A stretch of DNA of 64,000 bases from Rutstroemia sp. NJR-2017a BVV2 (GCA_002946415.1 NJPS01000061.1:372001-436000); one strand, 5' to 3'. Counted from the first letter of the stretch, positions 39,601 through 52,057 are shown. The notes: generated by a model not told the origin, from the sequence alone. Numbers and translations are program-made.

Positions 39601-41564
39601 ATGAAACGACGGAACGGAACGGGTTGATGGGGGTCCTACGCCCTGGTGCGCGGGTAGATGGTGGTGGGTGGGCAGGTAGGTTGGGAATTTGGTACTGGGT
39701 AGGTGAATGAGTGTGTGGACGGAGGGGGGTCGTGGGAGGGCTGCACAGGACATGTGTAGGAGGGATACTTATTTAGCGGTCTTCGATAAGGGATAGACAT
39801 ATAGATAGGGATCTAGGATGGAGAAGAGGAGAGTCTTGCGTGCGCTGGCAGTAGTTGTGGTTGCGGCTCGGTGAGCTTGGGTTTGAGGTCGGGCGAGTTG
39901 GGTTAGAGATGCTGTATGTTCTTTGTTTTTTCGGTGCACGAGGTGGAAATACTCGACTTGGAGATAGACGGTGTAGAGGAGAGGGTGTAGTGAGGGAGAG
40001 ATGGTGCTAGGAGAAGGGATGAGGGGGAGGGGCAAACGATCTAGCGAGGTGTGTAGTGCGAAGTGCGGAGTGTGGAGTGCGTAGTGCGATGTCAACGGTA
40101 CCGGTGCTACTTTAGTCAGGGCTAGAAGCAGCATCGAAAGGTCTAGTTGCGGAGACGGACTTTTAGCCTAACAAGAAGTATGATTAAGTTAAGTGAAGGA
40201 TCAATTGGACTGTCTGGTTGGATCAATTGGAGAAGTTGCCTGGGCAGATTGAATTGAGAAGAGTTGATTGGCTGGCCTTATACAAATCTCTGGTTCTAGA
40301 ATCAGGTACTAGATACTTGATATGCTTGACTCGAGTGTTTGCGAGGCCGAGTCGCTTTGCATGATTTGGGATCTGAGATTCGAGAAGGATGGGAGTCGGG
40401 GAGGGACGGATGAATGTACGAGTAAGGGTAAGTCTAGAACGACAGAATAACGGATCGTCCCTTGATGATGTTATTCAGACCAGGAATCGTCAGACCAGAT
40501 GCCTGTCTTCCACGTTACCAAGATTTGGCAACGGAGAACAGACGACATACTTGAGTACATGTCTCTCGGGCGTGTTGAAGAACGTTTCGCCGGCTTTCTA
40601 ATTCGAGAAGCAGACGGGCTTAGATGACACAAATAGAAATGTGACGAGATGATAGGATCAGTGCGTCATAAAGGAAATCCAAAATCCATGAAGTTATGAA
40701 GTTATGCTCACGTTATGCAACAGGAAAAGCGAGATATGTATGCGTTTTATGTTGAAACACCAATGATAATGCTTGCACAAATATGTCATGACCTGTTGCG
40801 CCCGACACCTGTTGGAAATGGGAAGTGGAAGTGGCACATTTTGCTTGTACCCCCTCCTGCGACTCGGACGCCAATGAGAGTAATGGGAGAAATGGGCCAA
40901 TTAGCTCATGGTCATGGTTGCATAGATGCTTTAGTATTATGTACGAGCAGGTAGCCGGCGGGAAACAGAAGGAGGAACGCCTTAGCTGCTTGTTTGCTTG
41001 CTTGATTATCCAATTTTTTCATTTCTCTGCGCGCCGAGTAGATGGTGCGAAAATTTGGAAAGAAAATATTATTATCGCAATCCGAAGCTGCATTCTGCAT
41101 TCTGCATCCATTTAAACTCCGCCAGAAGGCTTCTCTCGGGAACTAGAAAGGCCTCACGAACACCTGCAACTCAGCTGCACTGCACGGATTCTTTCCTCTC
41201 GACCTTTCAAGACGTTTTGTGGGGAAAAAGTCTTAACTTGTTCTTGCACTTGCACTTGGTTCGTCCGTCTTTCAGCACGCACTCCAACGATCAGCACTTT
41301 ACATTCACGTTCACGTTCGCATTCACATCCACATCCACTCTCGCATTATCGTTTTCACGCTTCCAAAGACAAATAACGTCTCTGTTGATCGACATCGAAT
41401 TTCTCCACCTAAAAAATCACATACGAGCAAAGCGGCCCATCAGCTTTTCATCAATCTCACTAACCAACGCCCGGCGCTCATTGTGAATCGACTACTCCCA
41501 CTCACCCGCTCGAGCTTTATGAGGTGACAAACGCTGAACATAGCCTCGTCTTGAGCCCGTGAAG
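36630..41564. other. 4.9-kb intergenic region
   Basis: No recognisable gene. A 148-codon frame at 37866-38312 plus is Pro/Ser/His-rich and resembles no family. From about 39350 to 40110 the plus strand is G-rich, and frames there are compositional. The sequence before 41564 is the likely promoter and leader of the DUF7514-like gene, with CACTTGCACTTGG-type and (TTCACG)n-like repeats around 41240-41330. Confidence 0.55.
37119..37182. repeat. 32-bp perfect tandem duplication
   Basis: Two identical adjacent 32-bp units (37119-37150 and 37151-37182), followed by the first 7 bases of a third. Confidence 0.92.
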
Positions 41565-43991
41565 ATGGCCAATTTTGACGCTTACGGTCGTGGGCTGCGA
41601 GGCGATGGAGGGCCTGATTATTATGAGACCTACCAGACCTACAACCCTTATGATTCCAACAGGCACATACCTGCTTATTCGACTTCTTCAAGTAAATACA
41701 CCGGAGAGCCTCGAGATACACCTTATGCCCCCCAGAGCGCTTCAAGTGTTCCACCACCACCTCCTCCTCCCGCTACACAACCGTCGCATTCGTCTTACCC
41801 TTCTAGCAACAACATGGGTATGCCATACGATTCCGATCGGCCCAGCCCACGAGAAAACAATGATGGAGTATCGCCCGATATCATAGCAGCCATTACGGAA
41901 AAGGTTAAGAGAGAATGTAAGTTGACACCATCTTCTGTCACACGACGTGTTTGTTCGTGCGGGTGCAGTTTTGAGCCGCATCGGAATACAGAAGGCTAAC
42001 TCGCATTCACCCTCTTCCCGTAGTACTCGAAACTCTCAAGCAAACAGGCAACTTTAGTGACCAACCTCGAGGCTCGCCCATGCAACGTGATCATTCGTCT
42101 TCTACAAATCAATCCCCTCCTCCCTCAGATCGTCGCAGAGTTTACACTCCTCCTTCTCCAACAAGTACAACAAGACCGAGCTTTTCTCCTCCTCCGACTG
42201 AACCAATGAGGTCGCCGCCAGCTAGCCCTATATCGGAGAAGCCGTCAGTGCGCTTCTCTGATCGTAGTGGAGCTCATAACAATACGAGATCGCAGACCAT
42301 TCATAGGAGTTATTCGACGACGGAATTATCAACCATTGATCAGAAATGGGGACGCTTATTCGACAGCGAGGGGCAGCCTACGGAAAGATTGGGACAGTTT
42401 CTCAGAGGACTGGCGAATCACATTGTAAGTTTCCATTGCGTGAACAAGGCCTCACAGATTATACTGTCGCGCCAGGCTTGGGATAATTTTTGTTTGGATT
42501 GAACATCAATTTTCAAATTCTTGCTGACCCTTGTTCAGGTTGACGACTTTGCGCCAAAGAAAAGCATTGTGATCACCCCTCTGAAAATGGCTGCATACTA
42601 CGGTGCTTATCCTATTGACAGGGAAATGCACTCATATACCTGTAGGTTACATTGACGTCGTTTGGCAAAAAATTATTGCTTACATTCTATTTCTAGCTAT
42701 TTTCAAATCTACCTCGAATTCTCAAATATCCAAACTCTACCAAGATCTTGGATGTCAACATCATCTTGTTCAAGATGATAACAATTTGGCTCCCACGATA
42801 CCTGCGCTGACTCCTCTTGGATTTGCGCACTGGATGACAATACAGATTTCGGCCTACCCTGACGAAGAATCGAAAAGGTTAGAAAAGGTCGTCCTGGCCC
42901 TACCGATCAATGCCGATGGTCCGATGGTGGATGGCAAACCTGAACGTTTACCAAAACAGATATCTCGCCATCTGTTACCCCGTGTTGAAGACCGCGAGTC
43001 ACAAAAATTACTTAAGACGGCGATAAATCGATTTTTCGATGAGTTGGGCATTTCGCCTAGTCGTAGTAAGCCAACAACTTCCAGTCCACCACTGCGACAA
43101 ACATCGCCAGCCCAACAATCTCGTCCAGTCGATATCCCGCCGAGAGCGTCACAGCCAGCCTCTACAAGCAAGCCCATTGAACGAGAACGTGCGCCCTATG
43201 CTGGCGCGCCCTCGGTTGTGTCTGAGTCATCAAGCGCAGATGATGCTTCTGGACCCAAATTGGAACGTGAACGAAAACCATATGCAGCTCAACCAGGCAG
43301 TGGCAAGTTCCACACCGAACCAACAAATCTCAACACCACTACTAATCGACCCGGTCGGGCGAATTCCACTACTCGCCCCAAAGAACCCGAACGTGAACGC
43401 AGCCGTGAGTCAAGGCATAAACGTACGCAGAGTAATGCCAGTCAGAATGAATACAAGCCACCGCCACTATCATCATCCAGCAAACGTAATCGCAGCCCGC
43501 AGTTCAAGAGCTACAGTCACTCCACGCCCAACGATATCAATATAGGCGCTACGAGCTACGCACCCTCAGCTAGCTTCCCTCCGACTTTCACCCCTTCTTC
43601 CTACGGCTCCTCCAATTCCTTCCCCCCTCCCCCGTCCGCCACATCCGAACCCTCGCATACCCGTGACCGAAGGCGAGATGATCGATTCCCGCACCGGAGA
43701 GGCACAGAAGATGACCGTTTCTCCACGACAGAATTCACAAGTCCGAGGGATGCGGAGAAATGGGATCGGCTGTATGATCGAGGGAGCTTGAGCGATTATG
43801 ATCCGAGGGATAGGGATAGGGGTGATAAGTCGTCGACGACGTCGTCGTATGAGACGAGGAGTACGGTGGTTGAACCGAACGATTATGAGGATTGGTATAG
43901 AGGGAGTTCGACCAGTTCGTCGGTGGGGGATGGTGGGAGGTCCGGTGTGAGACATAGTTCTTATGATCGGTATACGTCGCCGGGGTATTGA
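41565..43991 (+). CDS. Disordered protein with DUF7514-like domain
   Basis: 716 residues from four exons: 41565-41916, 42024-42424, 42539-42641 and 42697-43991; all junctions keep phase. The N-terminal ~210 residues are Pro/Ser/Tyr-rich. A compact conserved domain spans exons 2-4 (about residues 215-400): WGRLFDSEGQPTERLGQFLR, ANHIVDDFAPKKSIVITPLK, then SKLYQDLGCQHHLVQ and FAHWMTIQISAYPDEE. This matches a domain of unknown function found across Pezizomycotina (DUF7514, by recollection). The C-terminal ~300 residues are Ser/Arg/Pro-rich with repeated REREPY-like motifs and a charged RDRD tail, typical of intrinsically disordered, possibly RNA-binding or nuclear, proteins. No function is known. 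It is convergent with Dicer-like 2. Confidence 0.85.
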
Positions 43992-44040
43992 GTGGGGTGG
44001 GATAGAATGAGTTGTCTATGGCGAGTTGGGTAAAAGGAAA

Positions 44041-44074
44041 TGATGACGATGATGATGATGATGATGATGATGAT
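44041..44074. repeat. (GAT)n microsatellite
   Basis: About ten GAT units with one GAC interruption, 50 bp after the stop codon of the DUF7514-like gene. A similar (GAT)n tract lies at 3473-3497. Confidence 0.95.
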
Positions 44075-44656
44075 AAAGGAGGGGAGTTATATGCGATATG
44101 ATTGATGGATATGGGAAAATCGGTCAAAGTTACCTTTTTTCACAAAAGATTGGCTGGCTAGAAGTTTTCTTTGCTTTGTTTTTTTGCTTCTTTATATCCC
44201 TTTTCACCACTTTGTTTTTCTATTTAGGTTTTGCTTTTCTTGCAGCTACCTTTTTTGGGAAGGGGAGGTTCGGACATTGAATGGTAGGGTTGCTGGGTTG
44301 ATTTGACTTGGTTTGTGGTTCTGTTGCTGGGGTATTGCTTTGGCTTGTAGGCTGGTTGCTTTACTGGGTTGATTTGGTTCGTAGGGATGAATAGGATATA
44401 TGGGTATTAGGATAGGGGTAGGGGGTATAGCGGTGTTTTTAACATAACATGGCGGTGTTTGTTTAACATAGGGGGGATCTTTTTTTCGAAATTTGAATGA
44501 AGTCCGTTTTAGTGTTGAGATCTTGCACTTCTTTTTCGTGTTTGCTTGTGGTTTTGTTGCTGGAGGGGGAGGGGGCTAAGTAGGTGGGTGGAGAGGTGGA
44601 TACTTGGAATTATGATTGTATGGGCTGGTAGTCAGTTAGCTGGAAAGGAAGGAGTA

Positions 44657-44684
44657 GGAAGGAAGGAAGGAAGGAAGGAAGGAA
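44657..44684. repeat. (GGAA)n microsatellite
   Basis: About seven GGAA units. Confidence 0.9.
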
Positions 44685-45230
44685 ACAGAGGAGGATTGGC
44701 CGGGTTGAAGGCATTTGGAAGGAGGGAAAGGAGGAATGGATTGGGGAGCAAAGTGTGAAGTACAGACAGATAAGAGATACGATACGATACGATACGATAT
44801 GATAGAAATGACCTGAGCTACGATACCATGTTTACGTATAAGAGAAATTGAATTTTATATTTTTGATGATTTGATTTTGGACGGTTTTATATGTATGTGG
44901 ATATTTGTATTCGTTAAACGAAAGTGATGGGGGGAGGAGGAGGAGGAACGAACAGAGGTTGGAGTGAGAGGGAGGTAAAGGGATTGATTATTTTGGGCGG
45001 GTAACGGTATCTAGAAGAGGAAACTTGAAGAGTATATTAAATATATATATAACTTACTTCACTTTATATCAAGGTCGATATCCTATCCTTCATACGTCAC
45101 CGAATAGTGGAATATGTTTTCTTCTTCTTAATAATAATCTGATATATTATAGGATATCTAAGATAGTAGGTTTCTAGAAATACTCAACTCTGCCCATCGA
45201 ATAAGTTAAAGAAATAAGGACATCTATCTG

Positions 45231-48200
45231 TTAATCCATCATCATCGTATCATTAGCAGCAGCAGCAGCAGCAGCACCAGCACCATTACCCGCACCTTCT
45301 TTCTTCTGCTTCTCCGTCAGGATCCTCACAGCTTGTTCCGCAGCCCGCGTTTTGACTTCTTCTTTCCCTACCCCGTCGTTGATGTATACGATTTCCTCAT
45401 CCCCAACGGAGAGTCGGCACCAATACTGTGCTTTTAGCCTTTGCGTTTCTGTTTTCTCAGTATCATCCCCCTCCCCATCATCCACACCCTCCCTATCCTC
45501 ATCAGCACCATCCCCGTCCCCCTCCCCACCCACCCTCCCAACCACATACTTAACCGTCTCATTCCCCGCCAAAACCCCAATCTCCTCCTTCGGATGCCAC
45601 ACATTAACCCGCTCTCCTGCACCCAAAACCCTCTCCGCATACCCCAACACACCAATACTTTCAAGCACACCCTTACACGCATCCATCTCCCCCCCAGAAT
45701 CAATCCAGACCGCCCCAAGAATACTCTCCACCATATCCGAGTAAAACTTCCGCGCCTGCAGACGCGCGAGCAGCGCCCATGGATAGCGGGGAGAGTGCTT
45801 AAGCGCGGCGTGGATTTGTGTGCGCAGGGCTTGGTACGGGCTTGCAGGGGAAGCGTCCGTTTGGATGCGGAGGAGCTGCGCGATGAGGGGAGAGGAGTGT
45901 TGGAGGAAAAAAGGAAGCGGACGCCGGATGATGCGGGAATGGGCTTGGATTTGCGGGGTGGGTATGAGGTCTACGAGCTCAGATTCGTAGACCAGTTCCA
46001 TGCAGAGGAAGGCGAGGAAATCGGCGTTGACGAGCGCGGTGCGGATGTGATGCATTTGGTGATGGGCGAGCTCGGGTGTGGAAGACCACATGAGTTGGAC
46101 GATGATGTGGTCGAGGACGGCGTCGCCGAGGAATTCGAGACGCTCGAGGGATTGCGTTGTGGAGGCGATGGTGTAGGAGGAGTGGGTGAGGGCTTCAATG
46201 AGGAGAGCGGGTTTGCGGAAGTGGTAGTTGAGGAGAGATTCGACGGGTTGGAGGTGGATGGAGAGGGAAGAGGGGGTGGATGATGCGCGGTTGTAGAGGG
46301 AGAGGCGGCGGGTTTCGATGGGGAGCCAGGATATTTCGGGAAGGAATAGTTGCAGACATTTGAGAGCATAGGGGAGACCACCGGAGAGGGTGCTAACGCC
46401 GATGAGGGCTTCGACTACGTCTGCGAGGATTTTGGAAGACATTTGACGGGTTTGTGTGGGGTTTGATGAGTAGGATTCGAGTAAATCGTCAATGTATATT
46501 GGTCGCCATTTTAGTCCCGTGAAGCGTTTCATGATGATGTATTCGTCTAACCCCTTTTCAACAGCAGCGCGTGACAGTCGCGAATTAGAGACTAGACGAT
46601 CTTTCCCAGCAGAAAGGTACCCTTCGTGCCAGAGAGGATGCTCGTCGATGAGTTGAATGGTCGCACAAAATTTGAGGATCGAATCGCCCAGGAACTCCAG
46701 CCGTTGATAGTCGGCATCGCCAGAGCTAGAAGCGGTAATGGCGGTTCGAATTAAGGCCGTGTTGTTAATGTCGAGGGGTTGCAGAACGGTGCGGGAGAGG
46801 TGGTCGACGAGGAGCTGTGTCTCGATGTGTTGGGTTATGGAGGGTATGAACATGCCGAAGCGGACAAGCTCAAAAGGGACGTTGTCTTCAGTGCATTTGG
46901 ATGCTGGGAGAACGTAGGAGAATGGCTTGAAGGTTTGTTGAGCGGTTGAAGGGCGAAGATCTTGGTGTAGGAAATCGGCACGTCGGGTTACTCGAGTTAG
47001 GGCTAGATGAGGTTCATCTTCAGGGTGGTTCAGGTAGTCTGAGTATGGGTGCTGAACTTGGTCTATGGGTGGTTTGGTGTTCAGCCATTCCTGAAAGATA
47101 TAAGAGTTCGATGGTTGTTGTATTTCTCTGATTAACCCCATATTGTTATGCGATATATCCGGACGAACTGGTTGACTATTTAGTTGGGCTGGTATCGAGG
47201 ATCGATAGGCCATGAATTCTGCGACCATTTGGCGTTGCTCGACAGGAAACCTATGACCGAAAGCAGCCGTCAAGAGAAGGCAGTTTTCTTCCAATGGTCG
47301 AGTAAATCGGTCGTTCACCTCTGCACCAACGTTATTCGAGAAACTCACAACGAACTCTGTGTTAGTATCCCAATGCAATTTCAGAGGGGGTATAAATGGT
47401 AGTCTAATCGGGACACAGAGTGCCATTTCCAGGCCCTCCAATGCTACAACCAAAGTAGAGACAATACTATGACCACCCTCTTGCTCCTTCCAAGCTCTAG
47501 CAACTTCGAGCCATGGGTTCATCCTCTCCTTAACCGTAACTAGCGACGCACGAGTATCCACAGGCTTCGAAGTCAACTCATCGATCAGCTCATCATGCAC
47601 CATTAAAGGCAGTAGATTATCATTTATCAATCCAGCATTGTAAAGAGCGACGTAAGCTTCGAATGCTGCATCCTTCGCAGCTTGCTTCTCACTCAGCCAC
47701 ATACCACGACTCTCGTGCACGCGTACTTTTTCCGAAACCGATGGTGGTAGAACTACTGTTGCGCGAACATATTCCGATCCTGGTTCTGAACTGAATATGA
47801 AATCTGGAGTTGTGTTTCCAAACTCTTTCGATGGTAGTGTTGCACAGAAATGATACAAGTGAGACATTGAGTTGTGGAGACTTAGTCGGGCACCAGTGCT
47901 CTCTATAAATAGCATTCTATCCTCATCGGACCTTTCTTCCGCTGCCTCGAGTTCGACAAGTCTCTGCAGTGCTCGCATGTCATCTTCATACATACGTCGC
48001 ATGTTAGTCTCCAGCTGATGCCAATCCGTAATATTGTCGCTTTCAGGATCAAGAAGAACTAGTTTTGAATCTTGTTGCCTTGCTCGGCCACGTCTAAAAT
48101 ATGTGTTAGTTATTTCATTGATCGATGTACGAAAAAGAAAAGAAATTATATAGGTTAAGAACAGAATGATCCCCCGAAGGCTATATCGGCGGAGACCTTT

Positions 48201-50321
48201 CAGATTCAAGGGTATGAAAGCAAGCAGGCAAACTCACCTCTGAATGAATGATTTGAGATTCGCCGGTCTGTTGAAGCAGATAACTAGGTTGCAAGCCGGC
48301 ACATCAATACCTTCTTCCAGGACACTAGTAGCAACGACAAAATTGACCTTCCCATTCCTGAAATGTGACAAAGTGTGTTTTTGTTCATCGAGGTTGATGA
48401 GGTTACCAATATTTTCCGGTCGTTGACTAGAAACAGATGTGCCAACCATGGTCCCAAGTTTGAGAAGCTCTTTTGTCGCAGGATGTCTAGACAGAAGCGA
48501 TGACAAGACACGAACCATAGCTCTCTCCGTCACAAAAGTGATGGCCGAGAAAGGTTGTGGCTGCTGTGAAATCAATTCCAAAAGCTTGCTTACTTTATTC
48601 GAGATAGCGGAGCGATCTGCAAGAGGTGTTTGGGAGATCTCGACTTTCTTTAAGACGTTAGAAAGATAAGCCTTTTCTGTAGCTGTGAGATCTTCGATAT
48701 AGTCAACGGCGGAGGACTTCTTCATGTAGTTCGATATCACTTCAGATATGTAGTGATCCACGGCCCAAGGACCTAACTCTTTGTGCATCCTATCACTTGT
48801 TTCGCACAGTGACTTCATTTGTTTTTGACATTGGGTTTTATGGTTGAGAAGAAGTTTCTGTAATGTCCTTTTGGCTCGTTCAGTGTTAGCATTTTCCAGT
48901 TCTAGGATGTAGGGATCGGTGTGGATGTCGAGACTTTGCCAAGCTTTCCTCAAACTGGCCATGGTGCTCGTGATCTCACGTCCACTTTCATCGTCGTACT
49001 TAACAATTGACAGCACAGGTAATTTCACCGCGAGTCGAAGATCTGCTCGATATATCTTGGGTGTTCGGCAAACTGCATCCAGCGTATCTTCTATCTTGGT
49101 CACCGACTGAGGATCCGACCTCATCACAGGACTTGCTGTGAGTCCTAGAATATGAGGGACCATCAATGTTGATTTGTTTGGATGATAGAAAGAGTTCATG
49201 ATCATAGCGCCAGGAGCCTTGTTCGTACAATTATGTGCTTTTATTTATTAGTTCGGTAGGGTCCTGTAACCATCGGAGTGATTGATTCGGGCTTGCCTTC
49301 ATCAAATACAATCAAAGATAGCCGTGATATACCAACAAAGCCATGCGTAAGAGCATCAAGCAGAATCTGGTAAGTTGACACAACGATCTTTACATCATTC
49401 AGTATGGCGTCCCACTGTCTTTGCTCTGTCCACCGGTCGACACCATCATCACCACTGAGATATCTAATCACCACTGATGGGATGTGCAAGGTGAGATAAT
49501 CAAAATGTTGAGCGCAAAGGATCTTTGTAGGCGCGAGAAGCCAAACCAACTATCGAAATTAGCAACTAAAGGAAAAAGAATCATAATAGCTGTACCTTTT
49601 CCGAGCCCATTCGGTCGAGTTCTGCTTGAATTCTGAGCACTGCTCTACAAAGCCAGGTTGTCAGTAAGACATAGGTGCCGCATGAGGCTAGTCGGCCGCT
49701 TCCACAAAAGGAAATCATGATTTATTGGTGACAGCTCATGTAGCACACCCTGAATCCCAGCCTTGCCAATATTTAGAGGTATGAGTGGGGTTTGTTTGCA
49801 CAAGGTCTTCGAAGATTGCCGTAACTCCAAGGGCCAGTTGGATTCGAGCAGTAGATTAATGTCATGATATGGAAACACTTGTTCGTCTTCTAGGGCCGGA
49901 ACAGACTCAAGAAGAGAACTTACACATGAGTCTTGCCACTTCCTGTATCCATCTAACCATGCCTTTTCGTTAGCAACTAGCAAATCCCACCTATTCATTG
50001 CAAATTCGATACTCTCGCACCGAAATTAGAACTTACAGTAACAATAGCATTGCCTTTCATGCTCTCCGCCAACATCTCCAGCTGGTATGTCCTCGCGGTC
50101 ACTATCTTCGCTTCGATTGCTTCATTCACCAGTTCGTCATTCTTAGAATGCAACGAAGAATGGTCGCTAGACTTGTCATCATCTTCACCGGTAAGATCTA
50201 CCACTATCTCGTTTTGGACAATCGTCGAATCATGATTCAAATCAGATTGGCCGACCTCGGAACCACCAGCAGAATTCACATAGGGCTTGGATTTATAGTC
50301 CAAGCCACCACTGGATGCCAT
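45231..50321 (-). CDS. Dicer-like protein 2
   Basis: Dicer-family ribonuclease that cuts double-stranded RNA into small RNAs; fungal Dcl2 proteins act in antiviral and transgene silencing. Six exons join in phase: 50037-50321, 49924-49952, 49596-49644, 49297-49549, 48238-49237 and 45231-48093, giving 1492 residues. In order the protein has an acidic N-terminus; a DExH helicase with Walker A MDTGSGKTHV (about residues 96-105) and VFDEAHNC (about 202-209); a C-terminal helicase domain with ATSVLEEGIDVPACNLVI and the QRRGRARQ motif; a Dicer dimerisation domain (about 600-690); RNase IIIa (RLEFLGDSILKF, about 1005); RNase IIIb (RLEFLGDAVLDH, about 1193); and a double-stranded RNA-binding domain (about 1430-1480). 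No PAZ domain is recognisable, as is usual for this family. Odd points are an Asp/Glu/Gly-rich insertion before the last domain, a polyalanine tail, a 29-nt exon carrying Walker A, and a GC-AG intron within the DEAH box. An ATG 62 codons upstream (50507) is an alternative start. Confidence 0.96.
45244..45276. repeat. (GCA)n tract encoding polyalanine
   Basis: A trinucleotide run inside the last exon of Dicer-like 2; on the minus strand it encodes the polyalanine stretch before the terminal NDTMMMD. Confidence 0.85.
49238..49296 (-). other. GC-AG intron splitting the DEAH codons
   Basis: 59-nt intron of Dicer-like 2 with donor G|GCAAGC, a CTAAT branch-like site and acceptor AAAAG. Removal joins GAT GAA G to CA CAT, giving DEAH followed by NCTNKAPGAMIMN, the normal helicase sequence. 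No GT donor nearby restores this motif. Confidence 0.88.
49924..49952 (-). other. 29-nt micro-exon encoding Walker A
   Basis: Exon 2 of Dicer-like 2. It is flanked by a TAG acceptor and a GTAAGT donor, with introns of 84 nt (49953-50036) and 279 nt (49645-49923). It encodes MDTGSGKTH plus two bases of the next valine codon; the neighbouring exons supply NAIVT before and AVLRIQAEL after, which is the expected helicase context. Confidence 0.9.
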
Positions 50322-52057
50322 GCCGCGTTGCGTTACAAAACACAAGTTTCTGGTAACGGGCAAAAAAGCAGCCAAGGAAGTCAATCGAAGGTCGGTGCTG
50401 TAAAGTTCAGAATGCAACTTCACGCAGAATTGATTGTGAAAAACGCCTGTGTGGTTGACGAGTCGGAAATTCTTTCTTCCGATGGCACCCCGCACTTTCA
50501 GGTACATGAATGATTTGTGAAAGGTAGACCTCTCATTTCAAGAGCAGGAAGGGACGATCCCACGTCTGATACGAAGCGCAGTGTTGTATGGATTGAGTGT
50601 TGTATAGATTGAGACGCTGCAAAAGCGGGTGCTGATTAGTTACGAAACCCGAGCCCAACAACCCTACTGTATAATCTTATCCTGGCCTAGCAACAAAACA
50701 AATCAATAACACCAACAATGACACGATTCAGACGACGGCTTTATATGTTATTGACTTCAGATATGCACGCCAGTTACTCATTTTTGCGTCATTATACATT
50801 TTATGCGACTTGGGCACCCGCAGAAGGCTGAATCTACGCAGAAGGTTGAATCTACGCAGAAGGTTGAATCTACAGTACGGCAACGACGGTTCTGCCACCG
50901 TTTGTTCTATGAATGCGCCACAGCAATCTTACCTCTGAACGAACAACCCCAGAATCTTTTGACCAGGAACTTGATGGCTCATCCTATCTTAGAGACTACT
51001 GGCGCGACCTTAAAATAGCGGCTAATACGATCTCACTTAAGCCAGCCCACCCCAGCCCCAACGCGTCTCCTGACACACCAACTTAAGACCGGTAGATTTC
51101 TGCGGTGCCCCCAAGCTACGAAACCGCCCCCCGAAAGCATCAGTATATATTGTTCTGTTTGTGCTTACAATATGAGGTAGATCAAGAGGCGAGGATGGCC
51201 GTCGTCGTCGTATCAAATGTGATTTCTACTTCATGAAGGGGTTGCGCGGATGTAGGTGCTCGCTGGAGATATCTGGTCATCCCAAGGAACATACGGACAG
51301 ACTAGATCAACTGCCACATGCTTGAAGTGGGCTGCCCATCTGCAGGCGACGCCACAGTGATGCTATATGTACTCTTCTGTTTCCATCTCCTGTCTGAAGC
51401 GCGAGCGTTACGGTTCTGAGCATCGGTATTGTTGCGAAGGTCTCCCTTCACATCACCGGAAGTCGTGTTGTGTTGCGAGGTCGCGCTCACAGATGTTGCA
51501 CGCTACGTCGGTTATCACTTAATTCACAAGGGGTTTTACTAGTGCTATTTCTCCTGTTAGAAATTGACTATATGCTGTGTGAAAGGTTAGACTAAGCAGA
51601 GTTGAGCTTGTTACATTTCATTGCGGCTATCGCCAAGTAGGCGTAAATGGCCGGTTTTCAATTGACCGTTCAGTCCAAGCTTTCACCATTCGAGACTGTT
51701 CCAAATGTTGCGGTCGAGAATCCACCAACAAGGTCAAAGGTTAGGCGCTTACACATGCAGCGTCACCCGGCCAGAGGGGAACAAACATAACTGCTAGAAG
51801 GTCTGCTCTCGGCCACCAACATCACTACACGTCATTACAGGCGGTAACAGCTTCGAAATGGCCGTTAGTTGGCAGTGATTGAGAGTATTTGCACCCGAGC
51901 TTATAATGTCGTCATGTTACGGCCATCAATATATATCAGTCAGAGGATGCACAATTGCAGAGGCTTTTGTACGAAAGCTCAAGATCAACATAAAATACCA
52001 CAGCTCCAAACCAAAGACCTTATCCTTGTCGTATAATTGAAGAGATCCGAAGTCAGC
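50322..52057. other. Divergent intergenic region
   Basis: About 1.7 kb between the 5' ends of Dicer-like 2 and the next gene. The Dicer-strand frame stays open to 50507, so the leader or an alternative N-terminus lies there. A 62-codon minus frame at 51302-51490 and a 71-codon plus frame at 50803-51018 are short, and only the repeat in the latter is notable. Promoters for both genes must lie here; none was recognised. Confidence 0.55.
50821..50874. repeat. 18-bp tandem repeat, three copies
   Basis: Three adjacent units of the form CAGAAGGYTGAATCTACR, each differing by at most two bases. Confidence 0.92.

Larger units (their letters stand above)
43992..45230. other. Convergent intergenic region, G/T-rich
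   Basis: About 1.2 kb between the 3' ends of the DUF7514-like gene and Dicer-like 2. The plus strand is G/T-rich to about 45000 and then A/T-rich (45030-45180), which probably holds the cleavage and polyadenylation signals of both genes. Microsatellites include (GAT)n, (GGAA)n and (GATAC)n at about 44776-44797. No gene is recognised. Confidence 0.65.

Noticed and set aside
45441..46283. 280-codon plus frame opposite Dicer-like 2
   Set aside because: Antisense shadow of the RNase III region, which carries the catalytic motifs on the minus strand.
49645..49998. 117-codon minus frame inside the Dicer-like 2 gene
   Set aside because: It covers introns 1 and 2 and reads the Walker A micro-exon in the wrong frame (DGYRKWQDS).
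51180..51300. Possible Zn2Cys6 start (RRRRIKCD-like) between Dicer-like 2 and its neighbour
   Set aside because: Only one basic/Cys patch; the six-cysteine spacing is absent and no start codon or downstream domain is found.
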